DNA from: Mobilicoccus sp032100225 | GTDB taxonomy: Bacteria; Actinomycetota; Actinomycetes; Actinomycetales; Dermatophilaceae | Assembly (NCBI GenBank): GCA_032100225.1 | Contig: DAMDJY010000194.1 | Span: forward strand, 1-5,455 | Length of the DNA: 5,455 nucleotides | Reading direction: 5' to 3' | Shown: positions 1 to 5,287 of the stretch, one piece after another | How positions within the stretch are numbered: the stretch's first letter is position 1 | Layout: each line of letters begins with the position of its first letter | The notes under the pieces: generated by a model | Seen by the model: only the letters and a program-made list of their open reading frames with translations | Database searches by the model: none | Told to the model about the DNA's origin: nothing | Position numbers and translations under genes: made by a program

Positions 1-576
1 CGGGTTGTTGGGCGAGCAGAGAAACACGAGTGCCGGATCGCACTGCGCCGCCTGCTCGGCCGTCGACTCCGCCGGCAGGTCGAACCGTGCCCCCGGGTCC
101 GCGCCGGCGCCAGCAGCGCTGTGGGCCTCGCGGCCACGCAGACCGTCGACCCAGGTCGTGCCCGTCGTGCGCGTGATGATCGGGTGCATCGAGTACGAGG
201 GAGTGAATCCCAGTGCCGTGCGCCCGGTTCCGCCGAAGGCCTGCACCAGGTGGAGCAGCACCTCGTTGCTCCCGTTGCCCGCCCACACCTGCTCGGCGTC
301 GATAGCGACACCGGAGGTCCGCGACAGGTAATCGGCGAGCGCGCTACGAAGCTGCGTGAACTCGCGATCGGGGTACCGGTTGAGGTCGGGCGCACTCTTG
401 GCGATCGCCTCGGTGATCGCCGCGACGACCTCGGGCGGCACCGGGTAAGAGTTCTCGTTGGTGTTCAGCGCGACCGGCACCTCGAGCTGCGGCGCCCCGT
501 ATGCGCTCCGACCACGGAGGTCCTCACGCAGGAGCCGCTCGATCTCCGCGGCCGGAGTGCTGTTCTGGCCGCTCAT
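1..576 (-). CDS. hisC: Histidinol-phosphate aminotransferase HisC, N-terminal part (cut by window edge)
   Basis: HisC is a cytoplasmic PLP-dependent class I/II aminotransferase that converts imidazole acetol-phosphate and glutamate to histidinol phosphate and 2-oxoglutarate. The first 192 codons are visible. They contain LNTNENSYP at residues 37-45 (family form LNxNENPYP, with Ser in place of the usual Pro), NRYPD at 66-70, GNGSNE at 100-105 in the PLP phosphate-binding region, TPSYSMH at 125-131 and CSPNNP at 187-192. The PLP-binding lysine would lie beyond the left edge. The ATG start at 574-576 overlaps the hisD stop as ATGA and has GAGG 7 nt upstream (584-587), which suggests translational coupling. 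An Ala/Gly-rich stretch at about 148-165 looks like a small insertion relative to typical HisC. Family and context together make the call firm; full length cannot be judged. Confidence 0.96.
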   Translation of the reverse strand, partial: MSGQNSTPAAEIERLLREDLRGRSAYGAPQLEVPVALNTNENSYPVPPEVVAAITEAIAKSAPDLNRYPDREFTQLRSALADYLSRTSGVAIDAEQVWAGNGSNEVLLHLVQAFGGTGRTALGFTPSYSMHPIITRTTGTTWVDGLRGREAHSAAGAGADPGARFDLPAESTAEQAAQCDPALVFLCSPNNP

Positions 577-1925
577 CGCAGAGCCTCACGGTCGACGCGC
601 GCCAGGATGGCGTCGCCGTGGCCGGGAAGATCCTCGGCGTGGGAGAGTGCCACGATGCCGCGGCCGACGTCGGCGAGCGCCTCGTCGGTGTACTCGATGA
701 CCTGCACGGCGCGCAGGAAGGCGTAGACCGAGAGCCCGCTGCTGTACGCGGCGCTGCCGCTGGTGGGCAGGACGTGGTTGGATCCGGCGCTGTAGTCGCC
801 GAGGCTCACCGGGGTGGCGCCGCCGACGAAGATCGCCCCGGCGTTGCGGATCGTGCGGGCCCGCTGCGGGGCGTCGACGGTCTGCAGCTCCAGGTGCTCG
901 GCGCCGTACGCATCGACGACACGCTGACCGGAGTCGAGGTCGTCGACCAGCACGATCGCGGACTGCCGGCCCGACAGCGCGGTGACGACACGCTCGTGGT
1001 GCTTGGTGCGGGCGACGAGGGTCTCGAGTTCGGCCTCGACGCGATCGGCCAGCTCGGGGGAATCGGTAACGAGCACCGAGGCCGCGAGCGTGTCGTGCTC
1101 GGCCTGGCTGATCATGTCGGCGGCGACGTTGACCGGGTCGGCCGAGGCGTCGGCGAGGATCGCGATCTCGGTGGGACCGGCCTCGGCGTCGATGCCGATG
1201 ATGCCGCGCAACGCACGCTTGGCCGAGGCGACGTAGACGTTGCCAGGGCCCGTGACCAGGTCGACGGGCTCGCACACGACCTCGCCGGACTCCTCGACGG
1301 CGCCGTAGGCGAACATCGCGACGGCCTGCGCACCACCGACGGCGTAGACCTCCTCCACACCGAGCAGCGCACACGCGCCGATCACGGTGGGGTGCGGGTA
1401 GCCGGTGAAGATTCCGGTGTTGTCGCGCTGCGGCGGGCTGGTGACGGCGAGCGAGGCGACTCCCGCCTCCTGGGCAGGGACGACGTTCATGACGACGGAG
1501 CTCGGGTACACGGCCAATCCGCCCGGCACGTAGAGGCCCACGCGCTCCATGGGGATCCAGCGCTGCGAGACGCGCCCGCCGGGGGCGACGTCGGTGGCGT
1601 GCTCGCGCGGCATCTGGTCGGCGTGCACGAGGCGAGCACGACGGATCGACTCCTCCAGCGCTGCCCGCACCTGCGGGTCGAGGGCCTCCAACGCCGCTGC
1701 GAGGACATCGGCCGGTACGCGCAGATGTGGCGGGGTGACACCGTCGAACTGCTGCCCGAATTCACGCAGGGCGCTCGCGCCGCGGTCACGCACCGCCGAG
1801 CAGATGGGGAGAACCACCTCGAGGGCGTCGGCCACGTCGAACTCCGCGCGAGGCAGGGCCTCGCGTAGTCCACGGGTGCCGAGGTCGGACAGGGCGGTGC
1901 CACGCAGGTCGAGTCGGGAGATCAC
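573..1925 (-). CDS. hisD: Histidinol dehydrogenase HisD
   Basis: HisD is a zinc-dependent cytoplasmic enzyme that oxidises L-histidinol to L-histidine in two NAD+-dependent steps, the end of histidine biosynthesis. The 450-residue product has normal family length and is collinear with actinobacterial HisD from its first residues (MISRLDLRGT). Visible hallmarks are VGLYVPGG at 129-136, VYPSSVVMNVVPA at 139-151, AVGGAQAVA at 195-203, TGPGN at 225-229 and IDAEAGPTEI at 245-254. Expected zinc ligands are Gln274 and His277 (SQAEHD), Asp377 (GDYSAGSNHVLPT) and His436 (AEDLPGHG). Expected catalytic residues are Glu343 and His344 (GAEHLELQT). These roles are assigned by correspondence with the E. coli enzyme. 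The GTG start is supported by family alignment and by a TAnnnT box 6 nt upstream, with no Shine-Dalgarno at normal spacing. It leads the operon into hisC with a 4-nt overlap. Confidence 0.98.
   Translation of the reverse strand: MISRLDLRGTALSDLGTRGLREALPRAEFDVADALEVVLPICSAVRDRGASALREFGQQFDGVTPPHLRVPADVLAAALEALDPQVRAALEESIRRARLVHADQMPREHATDVAPGGRVSQRWIPMERVGLYVPGGLAVYPSSVVMNVVPAQEAGVASLAVTSPPQRDNTGIFTGYPHPTVIGACALLGVEEVYAVGGAQAVAMFAYGAVEESGEVVCEPVDLVTGPGNVYVASAKRALRGIIGIDAEAGPTEIAILADASADPVNVAADMISQAEHDTLAASVLVTDSPELADRVEAELETLVARTKHHERVVTALSGRQSAIVLVDDLDSGQRVVDAYGAEHLELQTVDAPQRARTIRNAGAIFVGGATPVSLGDYSAGSNHVLPTSGSAAYSSGLSVYAFLRAVQVIEYTDEALADVGRGIVALSHAEDLPGHGDAILARVDREALR
584..587 (-). promoter_or_regulatory. 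Ribosome binding site of hisC inside the end of hisD
   Basis: The minus strand reads GAGG, then 7 nt, then the hisC ATG. The site lies within the last codons of hisD. With the ATGA overlap of stop and start it supports both the chosen hisC start and coupled translation of the two genes. Confidence 0.6.
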
Positions 1926-1972
1926 GGCGTCAGTCTAGGTCGAGGGTCCGACACGCCTTTCGCCCTGTTCAC
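1922..1972 (-). other. Possible leader mini-ORF overlapping the hisD start
   Basis: A GTG at 1972 opens a 16-codon frame (VNRAKGVSDPRPRLTP). It has an internal GTG at 1954, and its TGA stop at 1922-1924 overlaps the hisD GTG as GTGA. Its own start overlaps the stop of a 7-codon frame (MRLRFRR, ATG at 1992) in another GTGA. There are no His codons, so this is not a classical his attenuator peptide. It would be translated only if a transcript starts upstream of the leaderless hisD start. Frames this short arise easily by chance, so confidence is low. Confidence 0.15.
1932..1937 (-). promoter_or_regulatory. -10 box of hisD, leaderless type
   Basis: The minus strand reads TAGACT, then GACGCC, then the GTG start of hisD. 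This fits the actinobacterial TAnnnT box, with its last T at -7 if transcription begins on the G of GTG. That is the usual geometry for leaderless mRNA. No convincing -35 hexamer is visible at 16-18 bp, which is common for such promoters. The lack of a properly spaced Shine-Dalgarno before this GTG supports the reading. No start-site data are available here. Confidence 0.55.
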
Positions 1973-2015
1973 CTCCTGAACCGCAGGCGCATGCGTCGGG
2001 CACCGGAGCAAGGCC

Positions 2016-2021
2016 CATACT
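2016..2021 (+). promoter_or_regulatory. Probable -10 box of fetB
   Basis: CATACT lies 7 nt before the GTG start of the permease gene. It departs from TAnnnT at the first base only. The spacing would put transcription at or one base before the start codon. No Shine-Dalgarno is visible at normal spacing, so a leaderless or near-leaderless mRNA is the simplest reading. No good -35 hexamer is seen. Confidence 0.35.
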
Positions 2022-2028
2022 CGTCTGC

Positions 2029-2802
2029 GTGATCACTGCCGGCTCGACTGCGCTCATCGACATCTCGGGAATCTCGGGCCTGGTGCGGCTGCTGGTGGTC
2101 GTGCTCACCATGGCCGTACTCGCCGCCGTCCTCCGGCGTGCCACCGGACTCGGGGACGGCCGTGCCGAGATCACCGCCACCCTGCGCGCCACGATCCAAC
2201 TCGGCGTCGTCGGACTGATCATCGCCGCCGTGCTCGAATCCTGGTGGCTCACGGTCGCCTTCGTGATTCTCATGGTCTCGGTCGCTGCCCTGACCTCCGG
2301 TGGACGCATGGGTACCACCGGCCTTCGACGTGCGTGGCCGCTCCTACCGGTGGCGGCCGGCGCGCTGCCGCTGACGATCGCCCTGATGTTCGTCGGTCTC
2401 CTGCCCCTCGAACCCATCTCGGTGATCCCCACGGCAGGCATCCTCATCGGCAACGCCATGACCGCGACCACCCTCTCCGGTCGCCGCGCCCTGGACGCCC
2501 TCGTCGAGCGCCGCGGCGAGTACGAAGCCGGACTCTCCATCGGCCTGATGCCCCGCGACGCAGCGCTGCTCGTCACGCAACGCGCCGCCCAGCTGTCCCT
2601 CGTGCCCGGTCTGGATCAGACTCGGACCGTGGGCCTGGTCACCCTCCCGGGCGCATTCGTCGGCACCCTGCTCGGCGGGGCCTCACCATTGGAGGCCGCC
2701 GCACTGCAACTCGTCGTGCTCGCCGGAATCCTGCTGGCCCAGTCGATCGCCGCACCGCTGACGCTCGAACTCGTCGTGCGGGGAGAATTGAACCGGCCCT
2801 GA
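2029..2802 (+). CDS. fetB: FetB/YbbM-family (UPF0014) ABC transporter permease
   Basis: This is an integral membrane protein of 257 residues, the usual family length. The E. coli homologue FetB pairs with the ATPase FetA to export iron, and plant relatives include ALS3-type proteins. Hydrophobic segments lie at about residues 18-35, 55-69, 72-88, 104-124, 132-146, 201-217 and 222-248. Family hallmarks are TIQLGVVG (55-62), IPTAGILIGNAM (133-144) and, after a cytoplasmic coupling stretch (EAGLSIGLMPRDAA at 166-179), DQTRTVGLVTLPG at 196-208, which matches FetB closely. The GTG start was chosen because it begins just after the -10-like CATACT and leaves a family-sized N-terminus. The gene stands alone, divergent from hisD and convergent with the peptidase, with no FetA-like ATPase in the window. 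Family assignment is firm, but the transported substrate in this organism is inferred only. Confidence 0.88.
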   Translation: MITAGSTALIDISGISGLVRLLVVVLTMAVLAAVLRRATGLGDGRAEITATLRATIQLGVVGLIIAAVLESWWLTVAFVILMVSVAALTSGGRMGTTGLRRAWPLLPVAAGALPLTIALMFVGLLPLEPISVIPTAGILIGNAMTATTLSGRRALDALVERRGEYEAGLSIGLMPRDAALLVTQRAAQLSLVPGLDQTRTVGLVTLPGAFVGTLLGGASPLEAAALQLVVLAGILLAQSIAAPLTLELVVRGELNRP

Positions 2803-2826
2803 CCACGCGGGGTGGCGAGTCGGAGG
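2803..2826. other. Short convergent junction between fetB and the peptidase gene
   Basis: Only 24 bp separate the two convergent stop codons. The sequence can form a 4-bp stem, CCAC (2803-2806) with GTGG (2812-2815), but has no T-tract on either side. I do not call an intrinsic terminator. Transcripts from the two sides probably overlap at their 3' ends unless another mechanism stops them. Confidence 0.5.
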
Positions 2827-5022
2827 TCACTCCTGGCCGAGAACCTCGCGTGCGTCGACGGCGTCGAGCAGGAAGGCGAGTTCGAAGGCCGTCTCGCGCC
2901 AGGAGTCGTATCGCCCGGAGCGACCGCCGTGGCCGGCGACCATCTCGGTCTTCATGAGGATCGGGCACTGCTCCTGGTCGGAGGTGACTGTCTCGCGCAA
3001 GCGCGTCACCCACTTGAGTGGCTCGCCCACCTGCACGCGGGTGTCGTTGAGGCTGCTCGTGGCCAGCACGCTCGGGTAGGGGGCGGCCTGGATGTTCTCG
3101 TACGGCGAGTACCCCTTCATCACGGCGTAGATCTCGGGGCTGGCGAGCGGGTTACCCCACTCCTCCCACTCGGTCACCGTCAGCGGCAGGCTCGGGTCGA
3201 GGATCGTCGTCAGGGCGTCGACGAAGGGCACGGCGGCGTGCACCGCACGGAACAGCTCTGGGTCGAGGTTCATCGCTGTGCCGACGAGCAAACCACCCGC
3301 AGACCCACCGGAGAGAGCGAGCCGATCGGGGGCGACGAGACGCTGCTCGACGAGGTGCCTGCCACACGCAACGAGGTCGGTGAACGAATTGACCTTGCTC
3401 TCGAATCGGCCCTGCAACCACCAGGATCGGCCCATCTCTCCCCCGCCACGCACGTGCGCGACGGCGTAGACGACCCCGCGGTCGAGCACCGACAGGCGCG
3501 CGATCGAGAAGTACGGGTCGTTGGAGATCTCGTACGCGCCGTACCCGGTGAGCAGGCCCGGCGCGGTGCCGTCGGCCGGTGTGTCAGCGCGGCGCACGAG
3601 CGAGACCGGAACGGCGACGCCGTCCTCTGCGTCCACCCAGATGCGCTCCTCGACATACCGGCTCGGGTCGTACCCGCCACGCACCTCGCGCTGCTTGATG
3701 ACCTCCACCTCCCCTGTCGCCGGGTCGAACTCGCAGACGCGGCGCGGCATAAGAAAGGACTCGGCGACGAACTGCAGGCGCGCGGTGCCCCACTCGGGGT
3801 TCTCCCCCACGGCCACCGTGCCGAGGTCTGACCCCGACGGGACGGGGAGGATGTCTGCGGCGGCGGGAGCTGCCATCGGTCCGTCGGCGAGCGCGCCGCC
3901 GGAACGCACCACGCGCACGGCGGGCAGGCCCTGGCTGCGCAGCGAGACCGCGACGAATTGCTCGAACGCGTCGAGCCCGAGCACGCGCTCCCCCTCTGCC
4001 GGCGTCCACCACGGCTGCCACGCCGACCCGCGTCCGGCGCGCACGTCGTCCGTCGAGACGACCGATACCGCGAAGTCGACGCGGTCCTCGTTGTGCACGA
4101 TCAACAGGCGATCGCCGGCAGGCTCGACGTCGTACTCCAGCCCCTCGGTGCGGGGACGCACGCACACCAGGTCACCGGTGGGCTGCGCCAGGTCGAGCAG
4201 ATGGACCTCGGAGGTCGAGCGCGACGCCGCCCCGATCACCATCCACGCCTCGTCGCGGGACTCCTCGATGCCCATCCAGTACGTCTCGTCGACCTCGACG
4301 TGGATGAGCACGTCGTTCTCGGCCGGGGTGCCCACCTCGTGTCGCCACACCTCGTGCGGGCGCCAGGCCTCGTCGACGCGCGTGTAGAAGAGGTAGCGGT
4401 CGTCAGCGCTCCACACCAGGCCGTACCCGATGCCGCGCAACGAGTCGTCCACCGTCTCCTGGCTCTCGATGTCACGCACGACGACGTCGAACCGCTCGTC
4501 ACCGGCCAAATCGAGGGCGAACGCCACCCGCCCACCGGCGTGGTCGACCTCCAACGCGCCGAGTGCGAAGTACTCCCCGCCGCCCGCCTCACGGTCACCG
4601 TCGACGAGGACCTGCTCGTCGACCGGAGGCGTCTGCGGGTCGATCTCGGGGCGAGGCGCCACCCCGCCTGCGTCGTCACCCGAGGTCACCGGGACGCGGC
4701 ACTGACGGCCGTACTGCTTGCCCTCCTCGGTGCGCGAGTAGTACCACCAGCCGCGGTAGCGCACCGGCACCGACAGGTCGGTCTCCTTGGTGCGGGCCTT
4801 GATCTCCTCGAAGATGCGCTCCGACAGCGGCGCCAACGGTGCGGTGACGGCGTCGGTGTAGACGTTCTCGGCCCGCAGCAGCGCCAGAACCTCCGGATCC
4901 TCCGAATCACGCAGCCACGCATACGGGTCGCTGATCGTGTCCCCGTGATGAGTCGCCTCGGTCGGCCGGGCGTCCACCTGCGGAGGGGCGGGCGGGCGAA
5001 GAGACGAGTCGGAGTGATCCAT
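2827..5022 (-). CDS. ptrB: Oligopeptidase B-type prolyl oligopeptidase family (S9) serine peptidase
   Basis: Oligopeptidase B is a cytosolic serine peptidase that cuts short peptides after Lys or Arg. The 731-residue product has an N-terminal propeller-cap region (SDPYAWLRD near residues 30-38, RYRGWWYYSRTEEGKQY further on) and a C-terminal alpha/beta-hydrolase domain from about residue 440. The catalytic triad is Ser574 in GGSAGG, Asp660 in NDTRV and His698 in AGHGGRSGRYDSW. Glu618 and Glu620 in TEWEEWGNP match the acidic pair linked to P1 Lys/Arg preference in E. coli OPB, 44 and 46 residues after the serine as there. Asp502 matches one of the two E. coli S2-site aspartates; the other position is Tyr504. 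No signal peptide is seen. The ATG at 5020-5022 was chosen over an in-frame start at 5121 because homology begins just after it and TACAGT lies 6 nt upstream. The gene is monocistronic in this window. Confidence 0.95.
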   Translation of the reverse strand: MDHSDSSLRPPAPPQVDARPTEATHHGDTISDPYAWLRDSEDPEVLALLRAENVYTDAVTAPLAPLSERIFEEIKARTKETDLSVPVRYRGWWYYSRTEEGKQYGRQCRVPVTSGDDAGGVAPRPEIDPQTPPVDEQVLVDGDREAGGGEYFALGALEVDHAGGRVAFALDLAGDERFDVVVRDIESQETVDDSLRGIGYGLVWSADDRYLFYTRVDEAWRPHEVWRHEVGTPAENDVLIHVEVDETYWMGIEESRDEAWMVIGAASRSTSEVHLLDLAQPTGDLVCVRPRTEGLEYDVEPAGDRLLIVHNEDRVDFAVSVVSTDDVRAGRGSAWQPWWTPAEGERVLGLDAFEQFVAVSLRSQGLPAVRVVRSGGALADGPMAAPAAADILPVPSGSDLGTVAVGENPEWGTARLQFVAESFLMPRRVCEFDPATGEVEVIKQREVRGGYDPSRYVEERIWVDAEDGVAVPVSLVRRADTPADGTAPGLLTGYGAYEISNDPYFSIARLSVLDRGVVYAVAHVRGGGEMGRSWWLQGRFESKVNSFTDLVACGRHLVEQRLVAPDRLALSGGSAGGLLVGTAMNLDPELFRAVHAAVPFVDALTTILDPSLPLTVTEWEEWGNPLASPEIYAVMKGYSPYENIQAAPYPSVLATSSLNDTRVQVGEPLKWVTRLRETVTSDQEQCPILMKTEMVAGHGGRSGRYDSWRETAFELAFLLDAVDAREVLGQE

Positions 5023-5028
5023 ACTGGA

Positions 5029-5034
5029 ACTGTA
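5029..5034 (-). promoter_or_regulatory. -10 box of the oligopeptidase B gene, leaderless type
   Basis: The minus strand reads TACAGT, then TCCAGT, then ATG. This is the same TAnnnT-N6-start layout as at hisD and places +1 on the A of the start codon. No Shine-Dalgarno precedes this ATG at normal spacing. The box helps to fix the start at 5022 rather than at 5121. No clear -35 hexamer is visible. Confidence 0.55.
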
Positions 5035-5072
5035 CGGGCCGGGCCCTGTCGAACGACTCAGGTTCCAGGTCG

Positions 5073-5101
5073 GTCGGCCGACGGGGAAGCTGGTGGCCAC
5101 C
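5073..5101. promoter_or_regulatory. Pair of 10-bp palindromes, candidate operator
   Basis: GTCGGCCGAC at 5073-5082 and GGTGGCCACC at 5092-5101 are each perfect 10-bp palindromes centred on GGCC, with centres 19 bp apart. They sit between the divergent promoters, about 22 bp upstream of the reductase-side -10 box and 39 bp upstream of the peptidase -10 box. A dimeric regulator could bind here. GC-rich DNA produces such palindromes fairly often, so this is only a candidate. Confidence 0.25.
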
Positions 5102-5122
5102 CCTGCCCACCTCTGCCGCACT

Positions 5123-5128
5123 TAGCCT
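5123..5128 (+). promoter_or_regulatory. Candidate -10 box upstream of the reductase gene
   Basis: TAGCCT fits TAnnnT. Its expected start of transcription is the A at 5135, which is also the A of an ATG opening an upstream frame. From there the 5' leader to the reductase GTG would be 40 nt and would include its Shine-Dalgarno. A -35 hexamer is not obvious. Confidence 0.4.
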
Positions 5129-5134
5129 CTGTGG

Positions 5135-5287
5135 ATGTGCTGCCGGATGCCCCGAACTGACAGGAGCCGACCCCGTGTCGCAGACCGTCCTCCCTTTTCG
5201 TGCCCACTCGAGTTCTCCCCGAGTCGTCCTGCTGACCGGGGTCACCGGTTTCGTGGGGCAGGCGGTGCTCGAACGGTTCTTGCGTGA
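5135..5287 (+). other. Possible leaderless upstream ORF overlapping the reductase start
   Basis: An ATG at 5135, exactly 6 nt after a TAnnnT box, opens a 50-codon frame that begins Met-Cys-Cys-Arg-Met-Pro. It ends at a TGA at 5285-5287, overlapping the first 113 nt of the reductase gene in another frame. The peptide is Arg/Pro-rich, typical of shadow frames in GC-rich DNA, and resembles nothing I know. The only reason to list it is the promoter spacing and the tandem Cys codons at positions 2-3, which recall cysteine-sensing uORFs described in mycobacteria. Confidence 0.15.
5161..5166 (+). promoter_or_regulatory. Ribosome binding site of the reductase gene
   Basis: CAGGAG lies 8 nt upstream of the GTG at 5175. 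The frame is open further upstream but offers no ATG, GTG or TTG back to at least 5118, so this site decides the start. It is the best-spaced Shine-Dalgarno before any gene in the window. Confidence 0.7.

Larger units (their letters stand above)
1926..2028. other. Divergent promoter region between hisD and fetB
   Basis: These 103 bp must hold the promoters of both divergent genes. Besides the two -10 boxes listed separately, the region has an 8-bp palindrome CGCATGCG at 1988-1995, near the middle, which could be an operator but is short. On the minus strand there is also a perfect Shine-Dalgarno-like AGGAGGTGA at 1969-1977. It is about 43 nt from the hisD start, too far to serve that start. 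I recognise no T-box, riboswitch or histidine-rich attenuation leader. Confidence 0.6.

Noticed and set aside
501..1868. A 455-codon open frame on the plus strand, antisense to hisD
   Set aside because: It lies fully inside hisD. Its repetitive Gly/Val/Asp/Arg-rich composition is what GC-rich third positions of the opposite strand produce, and it has no recognisable motif.
1935..2576. A 213-codon minus-strand frame opposite fetB
   Set aside because: It is Ser/Arg/Thr/Pro-rich shadow sequence opposite the clear FetB membrane protein, and it would run over the hisD promoter region.
2803..2833. Small hairpins (CCAC/GTGG and GGAG/CTCC) at the fetB-peptidase junction as a bidirectional terminator
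   Set aside because: The stems are only 4 bp, there is no T-tract, and one lies partly inside the peptidase stop region. Such stems are expected by chance in GC-rich DNA.
2812..3831. A 339-codon plus-strand open frame at the 3' end of the peptidase gene
   Set aside because: It covers the region encoding the peptidase's Ser/Asp/His active site on the other strand. It begins right after fetB but has no Shine-Dalgarno and no recognisable motif.
5036..5046. GGGCCGGGCCC as an inverted repeat near the peptidase promoter
   Set aside because: It is an imperfect, low-complexity GC run just upstream of the -10 box, not separable from base composition.
5051..5065. GAAC-N7-GTTC inverted repeat as a LexA-like operator
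   Set aside because: The outer bases match SOS-box half-sites only partly, the spacer is wrong for the GAAC-N4-GTTC consensus, and 4-bp arms are weak evidence.
5023..5121. Extension of the peptidase to an upstream start at 5121
   Set aside because: The extra 33 residues do not resemble the family. The ATG at 5022 has a TAnnnT box at leaderless spacing, and the extension would run through both the promoter and the palindrome region.
3958..5160. A 400-codon open frame on the plus strand, antisense to the peptidase gene
   Set aside because: It is antisense to a gene with an intact catalytic triad and normal length. Composition is Arg/Val/Leu/Asp-rich with no domain signs, a codon-bias shadow.
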